From Turbatrix aceti (Eukaryota > Nematoda > Chromadorea > Rhabditida > Panagrolaimidae), in contig OZ017769.1 of assembly GCA_963969345.1 (NCBI GenBank), forward strand, positions 1,488,001 through 1,552,000: a stretch of DNA of 64,000 bases, read 5' to 3'. The number at the start of each line of letters is the position of its first letter. Position 1 is the stretch's first letter. Below the pieces are notes generated by a model that made no database searches, was not told the origin of the DNA, and was given only the letters and a program-made list of their open reading frames with translations. Positions 34,151-44,400 of the stretch are shown here, in pieces. A program made the position numbers and the translations under genes.

Positions 34151-34977
34151 TTAGGGCTGTTGCGGCGGCGGAGCCAGGCCTGGTTGACCCTGGGCGACAG
34201 CGTTCTGGTGTCCTTGTGATTGATGGTATTGCAGTTCATAGGCCAGCGGACTGATTTTGAACCCGTAGAGTCTGAAAATGTTCAAAATTCACGTAAAAAT
34301 CATAAAATCCCCCAAAAAAACTCACTTTGGCACAAAAGCCTTGGTCGGGCGCTTGGGTCGAAGGTCGGGGTGAACCATGAAGAGCATGTGGGGAAAGCCC
34401 GTGCCAAAGTAGGCTCCATCGGTGTGATGGTGCTTGCTTGAGCGCGGAATGTACATGTCACAGCAGCGAGGACAGTAGAGACGAACCATGAATTCGCCAG
34501 CGACGTCGGACATGCCGATGGGAAGGACAGCCTGATTCTCGCAGTAGACACGAGGACACGTGCCAAATTCTTCGTTTTTCCACTTTTCAATCATGAGCTG
34601 GATTCCGCGATTAGTCAGAATGTACCGAGCGTGGATGAGGCCGTAGAGCATCTCGGCAGCCTGCTCGACCAAATCAGATTGTCCTTCGTCGTATTCGTCA
34701 TCTTCTGTAAGGGTTAGTTCAACGAAAAATAAAGGAAAACAATAAAACTCACCGGGTTCGAGGTCAAGAATCATGTCGAGAGCCTGCCGAAAGTGTGGAA
34801 CCTGCTCTGACAGACCGGTAAGGTTGAACCTGTCCTGGATGTATTCTTCATCGACCTGAAAGAGTAAAATACATTAAAATGGATGACAAGGAGAGGAAAA
34901 CTCACCTCGCAGAAGAAATCGTTTCCACGTAGACTACAAAACCAAGAAATCCATGAGACTTCTTCGGAGCTGCTCAT
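34151..34977 (-). CDS. CSNK2B: casein kinase 2 regulatory (beta) subunit, paralogue A
   Basis: Four exons: 34977-34906, 34855-34753, 34704-34326, 34271-34151 (224 aa). CK2-beta forms the dimer at the centre of the CK2 holoenzyme and guides catalytic alpha subunits to substrates. Seen: N-terminal MSSSEEVSW autophosphorylation site, acidic loop [11 protein letters not shown], zinc ribbon CPRVYC...CPRC, the signature [20 protein letters not shown], and [14 protein letters not shown] contacting CK2-alpha. The tail is Gln/Pro-rich ([13 protein letters not shown]). A cttgcag acceptor just upstream of the ATG and a cag|gttag donor near 35304 suggest a 5'-UTR intron. It is head to head with paralogue B (36191), 1.2 kb between the ATGs. 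Exon boundaries are identical to B, but sequence and tail differ, so this is the older split. Confidence 0.95.
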
Positions 34978-36190
34978 GTCGTCTGCAAGTGGAGACGATG
35001 GTTGCAACAGTGATCGAAGAAAAATTGTTAAAATTACGATTAAAGCGAAACCACAAATGAAAACACAGCAAGAGTGTGTGTACAAAACGCAAAAAAGTGA
35101 GACTGACTGTGCGTTATGAAAAAAAAAGAAAGCACGCAGGCAACAAAGAAGTTCAAAAATCCCTTCGAGACCTCACTTGTCAAAATGAGTATACACTTGG
35201 GGATTACAAGGTTAAATTTTGAAGGAGGAATTTGAATACATAATTAATGCTCAATGACAAAAACTCTGTTTCAAGATAAAAAATAACATGAAAAAAAAAC
35301 TAACCTGATTCTTTTTCGTCTGATTTCGAACGAGTCGTGGCTGTCGATGTTGCTTCGTCGTTGTTCCTTGTTGCCGCGTTCGTCGCTCGCAGAGCACGTG
35401 TCCAATCGAGTAATTTCGGCGCGGCTAACGTATCTGCGGCTTCCTTTCCCAGAACCACAATTTTGTTAGTAGGAACCATCGATACCTACGCTATCCTGCA
35501 CCACACCAACGCACGCGTGTATCATTCAATGCGCTTCCTGGAAAAAATGGAAAATTTAATGACACCTGTGAACTCTCTTTCGCTTGAAAAAAAAGATCGG
35601 GGATTTGAATAATAAAACAAACGCGCCCCCAATCAGTGTAAAATCGCATAAAATATCGATTAAAACATTAATAAAAACCATAAACTTTAAAAAACATTAT
35701 TTTTAATATCCAAGAGCAACCATTTCACAATTTTAGGCTAAACCAAACTCGAATTACACCCTAAAAAATCCAAGCCAAAGCAAAAAATCGCCAAATCAAA
35801 CCCCCAACAACACAACGGAGCAAAAATACTTATAAAACCCGCGTTTTTATGAACAAAAAAACTTTCAAAACACCAAAAAAGGTCAAAAAAAGCAAAAAAA
35901 GAATGTTGCTCATTAGGAAAGACAATCGTAACATGGAAACGATAGAAAAATGGCCGTTGTTTACGGTAAATAAATATGAAGCCAGAAGTAAATTTTTTAC
36001 ATCGGTGAAACAGTAGATCACCACGACGCGCACGCACGGTTTACCAAGGTCTTGTAGCGATGCTGGTTGAACTTCGAAAAACTTGATTTTTTTACTCGAT
36101 CGTGATCGTTTTTTGTCCTCATTTTTTCAGTCTACCTATTTTTTTTTGTCTTTTTTGCACGCTTATTTCAAACATTTCACCGTGGCATCC
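34978..36190. promoter_or_regulatory. divergent intergenic region between two CK2-beta genes
   Basis: 1.2 kb separating divergent CK2-beta paralogues. The first 600 bp includes a GC-richer block (35320-35530), probably the minus-strand gene's promoter and 5'-UTR exon. The part nearer the plus-strand gene is A/T-rich. Only from 36103 rightwards is the sequence repeated at 47110, so most of this region was not carried along with the duplicated plus-strand gene. Confidence 0.45.
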
Positions 36191-37198
36191 ATGAGTAGTT
36201 CCGAAGAAGTGTCATGGATTGCATGGTTTTGTGGGCTACGAGGCAATGATTTCTTCTGTGAGGTAAGTTTTCCTCTCTTTGTCATCCCTTTTTAATGTAT
36301 TTTACTTTTTCAGGTCGATGAAGAGTACATCCAGGACAGGTTCAACCTTACCGGTCTGTCAGAGCAGGTTCCACACTTCCGGCAGGCACTCGACATGATT
36401 CTCGACCTCGAACCCGGTGAGTTATTGTTTTTTACGTTCTCTTTTGGCCTATAACCGATCTAGAAGATGAAGAATTCGATGGAGGCCAGTCTGATTTGAT
36501 TGAGCAGGCTGCAGAGATGCTCTATGGCCTGATTCACGCCCGATACATCATGACAAACCGCGGAATCCAGCTCATGATCGAGAAATGGAAGAATGAAGAC
36601 TTTGGCACGTGCCCCCGTGTCTACTGTGAGAATCAGCCCATGTTGCCTATCGGCATGTCGGACGTCGCTGGTGAATTCAAGGTTCGTCTCTACTGCCCGA
36701 GGTGCTGCGATCTCTACATTCCGCGTTCAAGCAAGCACCACCACACCGATGGAGCCTATTTTGGTAGCGGTTTTCCGCACATGCTCTTCATGGTTCACCC
36801 CGACCTTCGACCCAAGCGTCCGACCAAGTCCTTTGTACCAAAGTGAGTTTTTGAGTATTTGTTCAATTTTGAGCAAATAAAAATTTTGATCGTAAAACTT
36901 CAAAATTTAAGCCTAAAAGTAGTTTTTCTGTCAATTTAAACTTTTAGGCCTAGTTTACGATCAATTTTCTTCCAAAGCTCATCAGGTTTGCGTTGCAATA
37001 CATACCTAAACTAATGTTTATTCTCATTTGTACAACTGTGCGGTTGTTTTCAGACTCTACGGCTTCAAGATCAGTCCCCTCGCCTACGAACTCCAATACC
37101 ACCAGTCGCAGTCAGCGAATCCGATTGCGCAGGGCCAGATCGCATCTGCGCAGCAACAGGCGGCAGCAGCACAGCGTCAGCGTGGTGTACTGCAGTAA
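36191..37198 (+). CDS. CSNK2B: casein kinase 2 regulatory (beta) subunit, paralogue B1
   Basis: Four exons: 36191-36262, 36314-36416, 36464-36842, 37054-37198 (232 aa). N-terminus [20 protein letters not shown], acidic loop [11 protein letters not shown], zinc-binding Cys at 108, 113, 136 and 139 (CPRVYC, CPRC), signature [20 protein letters not shown]-terminal [19 protein letters not shown] and an Ala/Gln-rich tail. It differs from paralogue A in the acidic loop, in scattered residues (for example IMTNRG against ILTNRG) and in the tail. Intron 3 holds an inverted repeat (about 36886-36966). It converges with DBR1 (stops about 310 bp apart). An identical copy lies at 47198-48205. Confidence 0.95.
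36886..36966. repeat. intronic inverted repeat in CK2-beta B1
   Basis: ttgatcgtaaaact near the left end pairs with agtttacgatcaa at the right, and cctaaaag with cttttagg inside. The hairpin of about 80 bp lies in intron 3 and is repeated in the copy at about 47893-47973. Confidence 0.6.
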
Positions 37199-37287
37199 CA
37201 GGAACCCGGGTCATCATTATTAATCGAGAGCTCGATTCGACAACACAACAAGGATCAATCAGCATGCAAACAAACGTCGGTGGTTGT

Positions 37288-37293
37288 TTTATT
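37288..37293 (-). terminator. AATAAA poly(A) signal of DBR1
   Basis: The plus strand tttatt reads AATAAA on the minus strand, about 215 bp beyond the DBR1 stop. Repeated at 48295-48300 in the duplicate. Confidence 0.45.
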
Positions 37294-37506
37294 TCTTCTT
37301 TCCCACTGTTTTTCTGTTATCTACCGATGCCAACCATTTTTCCCTCCCGAAGAAGTTCAACTTTTTTTTCTTTCCTTCTCAAAAAAAAATTTTTCTATAT
37401 TCTTTTTCTCGATTTTTATGATAAAATTGAGATCCATGAAAAAAGGTCACATTTAAAAAAAATCAATTTTTTGTCAACCCGCGTCCTGGAACGAAAAAAG
37501 TTGTTC

Positions 37507-39354
37507 TCAGGCCTCCGAGTCGGCTGTTTTTGCTTCTTCGGCGTTGTTGTCACCGGCTTCAGGAGCCGCGTCATCGATGAACAGGTCGTCGTCGTCACCA
37601 TCATCATCACCGAGATCAATCGCCTCCGGATTCTGATCCGTCAGTCGTTCCAGTATCTCGTAATACGGCCGACCGTTGCCCTGATCCCGTGAATTGTAGA
37701 GTAGAGCGTTGAGGTTGCGAATGCCGAGTTTTTCGCAGAATTTCGTCGTTTGAGGATTCCTAAAACATTTTTTCCTGCCAAAAAATTCTCAATTCCCCCC
37801 GTAAAAACTCACAGGTAGTAGTAGCAGGGATCGTACCGATTTCCTTGACCCGTCGCTCCGTGTGGCGGTGCGGTCATTTGAAAATCCAGTGGAATGTCAA
37901 ACTTTCCTTCAAAAATCTCATCAACCTCGGCGAGTTCTTCGGACGTCGGATGAATGTTCGACGGATCCGAACTCGATCTTGTTGGGAGGTAAACCGTCTA
38001 AAAATCCAAAAAACCCGTAAATTCATAAAAAAACAAAAAAAACTACCGTAAAAGAAGTCTGAGTCAATGATTGCGTGGACTTGAGAATAGCCAACCATTC
38101 CCGATCGTAACTCAGCTTCAGCGGGGCATCATCCTTCCTCGGAAACGTCAAAATATCGTAAAACTGGGTTTTCTTGTTTCGAATTGGCTTGCCAAGAGCC
38201 AAAAACTTCGTGGTACCCTCGCCGTGGTTGACTGTGGCCTCGAATCGACAGTGCATGTGCGCCGCGAACCAATTTCGGGGTTTAACGGTCTGAAATGCAA
38301 AAAAAAAACATTTTTTACCGTAAAAAGTATCATAACAAACCTGCAAAAGCTCGGTAGAAGGCGGCGATCCCAGTTCACCGTTGGCAATATCCTCTCTGAA
38401 GTGCGGCTTGAAGCGAAGAAGTTGCTCGACGTTGCCGTAATCTGTGATTCCCTGCGGCCAATCGTGGGTTACCATGATGTCGATATCGGACAGGTGTTTG
38501 AGACGATAAATATCCTGTGATCGTACATGGTAGAAGGATTTGACAACGTTGATTTTCGCAAATGGTGGACGTTCGTAGTGGTCTGTAATAAAAGCAATTT
38601 TTATGGTAAAAATTGGGAAAAAAAACTGTTTTAGGGTAAAAAATGAAATAAAACAGCAAAAAAATCGCTTCAGGATTGAGAATTCGTAAAAAACGCAAAA
38701 AAGTAATAAAATTGTACTTTGCTTACCGTATAAAAGTAACGTATCCTACAAAGATTTTCCAAAACCCATAAAGTTACGTTCATTTTCTCGTTTTTCGTTA
38801 TTTTTGCCCCAAAAAACCCATTTTTCGTAAAACTCACTTTTATCGTAATCATACTTGCTGTATATACCGGACAATCCAGCGATTCGCATGCCAGCAACCC
38901 TAATGACAGATGCGAAGCCCATGTAGTAGATATTCGGTGCCACCCATCCTCCGTGCGGCAGTTCGGCGAGGTAAGCCGCACTTTCGTGATTTCCACCGAC
39001 GAATATCGTCAGGTAGGGTGCCGTGACTTCGCCAGAGTAGTACCGATGAAAAGTGCCCATGTGAGCGTATTTTGGGGGCACAGACATCGACTGCATGTCA
39101 GATCCATTTCGAATGGCCTCAAAATCACCGCAACAAATGACGAGATCAATTTTGACGTTTCGATATCGTTCTTGGGCTTGGAGGCTGGAGTAGATGAGGT
39201 CCATCTCGCCGTGCGAGCATCCAACTACAGCGATCACGAGTTGACGCTCGGTTTTCGGTTTCTTTGCTGCTGGGCCTTCATCCTGAGTCCCACTGACCTC
39301 AGGTGCGGCATCTGGAATTGAAGGCGATGCTTCTTGCCATCCGCCTGCGCTCAT
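37507..39354 (-). CDS. DBR1: lariat RNA debranching enzyme, intact copy
   Basis: Five exons: 39354-38838, 38582-38341, 38289-38047, 37997-37813, 37759-37507 (479 aa; frame continuous). DBR1 hydrolyses the 2'-5' bond of excised intron lariats in the nucleus. Seen: metal-site motifs GCSHGEMD (46-52), CCGDFEAIRN (74-83), GGNHES (120-125), THDWP and AHMHCRF; the YDYDK|NHYERPPF junction across intron 1 fits the family exactly. The C-terminal domain includes RYDPCYYLNPQTTKFCEKLGI, and the tail is acidic (DLGDDDGDDDDLF). A 40-residue N-terminal extension carries KKPK, a possible nuclear localisation signal. It converges with CK2-beta B1 and diverges from the gene ending at 40105. This is the only full, unbroken DBR1 in the window. 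Confidence 0.95.
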
Positions 39355-39598
39355 GTCTGAAAAAAGTCACTTATCGTTTATTTTTTCAAAACAATTTTCC
39401 CACAATCCCAATTTCTTAAAACTGACGTGTATACTTACTTCTTGATTAAAATACGCCTTTGGCAGTACAGTGAACAACAAAATAGGTAAACAGCAACAAT
39501 ATAATACCGGAAATGATGATCAAAAAACTTGAAAAACCGTAAAAAGAGAAACTCTTGAAGAGAAACTCGTTTAAGGGGCAGCTCGCGAGGTCAGTCGC

Positions 39599-40105
39599 AT
39601 GCTGCGCGCAGAGTGCGCAGAGTAAGTTTTTTTCTTGCTTTTTTTTCTAAAGAACTTTTGGGCTCGGTTTAGGCCGTGTTCATAAACACGAGTTTTATTG
39701 GTGAGTTTATTTCTTTTTGTTTTTTTTTCATCTTTTTAATTTTTGGTATTTTGCAGGCTGGCCCGGTGAACAGCGGCCGGCATTTTCTCGTCATGCCCGT
39801 TCGTCGGCATGTTCGGTGCCTGGCATGATGTCGGCAATGTAGGGCCGACATCACTCGTCAAATCAAAGGGCGATAGCCTTCTTTTTTTTTTTTTTTTTTT
39901 TTTTTACAAAAAAAAACAAGCAGCTGCGGTATCCCTATTGACTAGTGGTGGTATGTTGTTTTTGCTTATCAATGTTTACCGGTCATTTACTTTTTTTTTA
40001 TTATAGGTTGATCCTATGCATGGAGTATTGGTCTTCGCGTATTGCCAGCGTCTGCGAAACAAGGATCTCGCCAAGATGACGCCTTGGTTTGAAAACTGCA
40101 CTTAA
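39599..40105 (+). CDS. unidentified gene divergent from DBR1; last exon well marked
   Basis: The clearest part is a last exon at 40007-40105: acceptor ttattatag, frame VDPMHGVLVFAYCQRLRNKD... ending ENCT and TAA, with AATAAA at 40162-40167. Upstream, 39744-39830 (acceptor ttttgcag, donor aat|gtaggg) and pieces ending at donors 39624 and 39700 look like exons, and the ATG at 39599 could start it. I could not join all of them in one frame, so the 5' structure is open; it may be partly non-coding or decayed. The family is not recognised. The 1335-bp repeats in copy 2 break exactly at the 39700/39701 donor. Confidence 0.4.
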
Positions 40106-40161
40106 ACGACAGTCTCGCGCACATTTATTATGTATGTATTTACTGTTTTGCTGTTTTATTA

Positions 40162-40167
40162 AATAAA
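40162..40167 (+). terminator. AATAAA poly(A) signal after exon 40007-40105
   Basis: AATAAA 57 bp after the TAA; supports the plus-strand exon as a real 3' end. Repeated at 53837-53842. Confidence 0.5.
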
Positions 40168-41304
40168 GTAAGCATCTAAATATTCGAAGTGTTCATATGG
40201 GGCCAATTTCTCTAAAAAAAACTTTTTTTTTGAAAAAAAAATTTTATAAATAAAAAGCGAGGTGCCAAAAATCTATGATTCGTTTGAAAAAAAAATAGAA
40301 AGAAGATTGAGATTTTGACATCGTTAGCCTAATTTTACCCCAATTTTGTTCGTTTTATTTGTTTTTTTTCAAAATTAGCGGCGTTTGCAAGGAAAAATAT
40401 ATTTGCAAACGAACAAGAAAGGGAAAATCTAATTTATTCGCGAACGAACCCGCATTCCCGATCAATAGGTTGCTTCGACCCAATAAAGACATTGGATCAT
40501 TAATTAGTCAATTAGCCGCCCTCCTAACTTCCTGACAACCCAAAATAACCCACCACCAGCAAGCGACATGGGAATCCCAGGGCTTGTGGAAAAGATGACT
40601 TTGACTTTAGTCCGAGTATTAGCTTGTGCTTTTGGGCCAAGTATGCTCCTACCAGCCCGCGGCCTGTCTTGTCCACAGGGTACAAGCATATAGTCGCGCG
40701 GGGGAGGGGTGGACATTTCGGTTGCCACACCACTACTGGCAAAATTCCCGAAGGATCTTGTCCGCATGCTGGCACGCTTGCTCGCGCATGGCAGGCATGG
40801 CAGCTGGCGGGCGTCAATGGCATCTCTTTGCCCGCTGCTTGGAGAGAAGCTAATTTTTGTTATTCATCTTGTATTGAATGTTTTCAATGCCTCGTATATT
40901 GTTATATGTGTTCAAGTTTGCGGGGTATCTATTTTGACGTAAAATTGTTTGTTCAACTGCTATTTTCAGGGTTTTCAAAAATAAATAAATACAAGTGTTT
41001 TTGTTTGAGTTTGTTGACGTTTTTTTATGAATTTTTTGTTTTTTTTTTTATGAATTTTGGCATTGATAACTCATCTTTCTGCTCTCGGTTTTTTTTTCTA
41101 ACAGAGATTTTTTTGGATCGTACAACTCACTTCCTAGTATCCCAAACAGGCATAAACGAACACAATTTTCTGACATTTTTTTGTTTGCATTTATTATCGA
41201 ACAGGGCTAAATTTAAATTTAAGTTTACGTTTTTTTACCCCGAAAACAAAATTTTGCAAAAAATGAAAAAAAATTGTTCTTGTTTCGTTCGTAATTTTAA
41301 TTCA

Positions 41305-41412
41305 AAAATAAATTTTATTTAAAAATAAATTTTTATTTAAAATAAATTTTAATTAAAAATAAATTTTTACTTAAAATAAATTTTTGTTTAAAATAAATTT
41401 TTATTTAAAAAT
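41305..41412. repeat. AT minisatellite, unit about 16-17 bp
   Basis: Six to seven units of the form taaaaataaattttta, each partly palindromic, with small changes (tttatt, taatt, tactt, tgttt). Repeated at 54980-55087. Confidence 0.8.
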
Positions 41413-44400
41413 GAAAAATTAAACAAATATTTAAAAATATTTGCGTACACTGTCAAAAATTATTAAATTTCTCGCATTTCTTTTTTTTAAACAAAAAAAA
41501 TTCAAATTGTTCGTGTAAGTTCGCAAACAAAAAACGACCGTTTTCTCATCCTGACCAAAAACCTTTTCCGTTTTTGATGTTAATCAACTTTTAACCAGTT
41601 TTCTTCCACACCTTATTTTTTAATTGTGGGTAACCAACAGAAAAAAACACTACATTGCCTTTTTTTTCCCTCTTCCTCACCCCTGTGCCTCGCAGCATCC
41701 TCCAATCCCCACCATCGCTCAAGGTCGTTCTGGGCCATTGTTTGCGGGCAGCAACCGCGATTTTGATTGTGGAGAATTGAAGAATCAAATTGGTGGTCAC
41801 GCAGGCAGTATTTTTACTCACAATCACCCAGTATGGGAAGAGGGAATGTTTCTTTTACGTGGAGGTAAACGTTTTGTTGATTTATCATGTCTGCTTGGTT
41901 TTGAATATTTTGGGTCGAAAATCGGTTGTTGGATATCCCGGGGCTTTGCGAGGTGTCAAAAAACACTATTTGAACCCCATAATGTCAAAAAAGACGATCA
42001 TATGGCATTGAAAAACAAAAAAAAGACATCTGCCATTTGTGTATTTGTTTTTTTGTTTTTTATCTATTTGACATCCCAAACAACGCCCAAAATACCTACC
42101 TGACACCCCTAAGCCTTCAAAAAAGTCTTTTGATCCACAGATGTTGCCCCCTCCCTTTTCCCCTCCTCTGCCATGTGTTGGTCGGTTATAGACATCCACA
42201 GGCCCAGAAAAGAAGTGCGGAACGTTTGATGGTACGTTTTACATGTGCGCCACAAGTTGAAGCGTAAACAAAGAACCAAACTCCTTTTATGCCTACGGGG
42301 AGGGGTAGAAATTGTTGAATGACAGCAGTGGTGTACACACAAACACTTTTGCAAAATCTATGGCACTATATAAATATTGCAACTTTGCCTACGAGGTTTA
42401 CTTGCTTATATGGAAAACGAACGCGCTTGCTTTTTTGATAGATGACTTATTTACAATTAATGTTGATTAAAATTTAAAATTTTAATTAGGTCGACGAACT
42501 GTATACTAGTTTTGATGTATCTTGAATTCTTGGCTTTTTTATTTTTGATAGATTGTTTTTGGATATTAGTTTTCCCAAGCTTGTGTGTGCCGAATTTGAA
42601 AATGTATGGCTCATCCGCCTTTTTTTTGTTCGCACAGGAGCGCGAACGTTCTGACACTTGTTTGAGAAATCAAACGAGCGCGAATATTTTTCCCATGTCT
42701 GCAAACGAACTGAAAGGCAAACAGATTATTTTTAGCATACAGTCAAAAATTTTGTATCCAATCTGCCTTTTTTAGTTTTGGGTAACAGTCTTCCTATATT
42801 TTTCAGGAATAATATTGATGACGGTTCTTTGCATTTTTTTTGAAAAAACATCGATTTTGGCACACTTACTTTAATTTTTTTCCGAAATTTTTTTGTCTAT
42901 TTTTTTCGAACAGTTCAAGAATTCATACGAACAAAAAGAAAAAAATGTGTTCACAAACAAACACGAACGTTTGCCCTTCTCGCTGTCAACAATTATGTTT
43001 ATCCCCCTCCCGAAACCTAATTAAAATTTCAAATTTGAATCAAAGCTAAATAATATTTATAAATAACTCATGCATCACAGAAAGGAAAGAAGCAAGCGTT
43101 TCACGCATCCGTTGTCCTTTATTTGCCTGAAGGGTACCTCCCTTCCAAACCGGCAATCTATAATAATAAATATTTAGCCGGACGGTTGGTAGGGTGCAAA
43201 ACCAATTTTGTAGTCTTTAAAACTAATGAAAGAACACTAATTTTTGTTCTAAAATTATTTTTTCTTTTCTTTTTCTTTTTTGCTTGCATCATTTCCAAGA
43301 ATTTCTTCCAAGTCACCATTTAGGATCCCTAATTGAACCTTTGAAGCCAAAATTGGGAGAACCATTGCACTTTGCCATTTTCCCTTTTCCCATCTTCAGT
43401 GAGCACAAAGAAGGGCACCAAGCTGGTGTTTTTGTCGTCATAATCGATTCATTGCCTTCACCCCAACTTTTGGGAAGAAGCGGAACACAAAAAAATTGGA
43501 TGTACTGGATGAGGAGTATGTCGACAAAACAGTTTCTTCAAATTTTTTCATCTCTTTTTTTGTGCTTTTCATGCCAAAGTTAGATGACAATGACCCTCTA
43601 CCATGTCCCTCGAGAATCATTTGTGTCGCGTTTTCTCTTTCGTCTGCGTAGTACACAATTCTTGACGAGGTCATGTCTATGACACGACGACAACCATAAA
43701 AACAGATGGAAAATTATGCCATGATTTGGATGGTCTGGTCCTTTTTTTCTTCGTTTTTTTCGGACGAGTTTCTAAATATTCGATTATTATTTGTCATCAA
43801 AAATTTATGATTTTTAGTCGCTTTGATAAACAAAACCATCAAAAATTCTGGATATGAATTATTTCAATTTTTTTCTAGCGTTTTAATGCTTCACTGGTTT
43901 GCTTATCTATTATGATTCCTTTTTTTTGCCTCGTTTTTTGTTGTTTGCAAAATAACTCGCGAACAATTGAAAACATCAAAGCACTTATATGCACTAATGA
44001 GGAAGCCACAAAAACTGTAATATTGTGAGATACGTTTTCAATTGTTTCTAGTTTTTCGAATTAGCTTCTAAATACATACATACATGCTTGGCGCATTTCG
44101 AAAAAAATTTAGATCTCTTCCAGATAAAAAAAAATACCATATTACAATAATCTAAAAAAATGTGACGAAAATGTAATCATTTTTTAGATGCACATTTTTA
44201 TTATTTTGACCTTTACCGGAATGATTTTTTTCAATCTTTTGTTGCCGCAGTGCAATTATTGTGCCGTGAATTATGTGAGATTGTGTGTTAAAAAAATTTA
44301 AATTGTTTGACACGCGCGACCTTGCTGACGGACAATTGGTATTTTTTGTTCATGATTGGTTGTAATTTTCATGGAATTTGATTATCTGAACGTGTAAATA

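Noticed and set aside
38071..38520. 149-codon plus-strand ORF over DBR1 exons
   Set aside because: Antisense of conserved DBR1 exons 2-3.
38720..38745. Possible 19-bp micro-exon in DBR1 intron 1 (tttgtag...cg|gtaag)
   Set aside because: Skipping it joins YDYDK to NHYERPPF, matching the family; including it shifts the frame.
40624..41322. 232-codon plus-strand ORF, repeated at 54299-54997
   Set aside because: The second half is Phe/Lys-rich from T and A runs, there is no domain or splice support, and it is repeated only because the whole block is duplicated.
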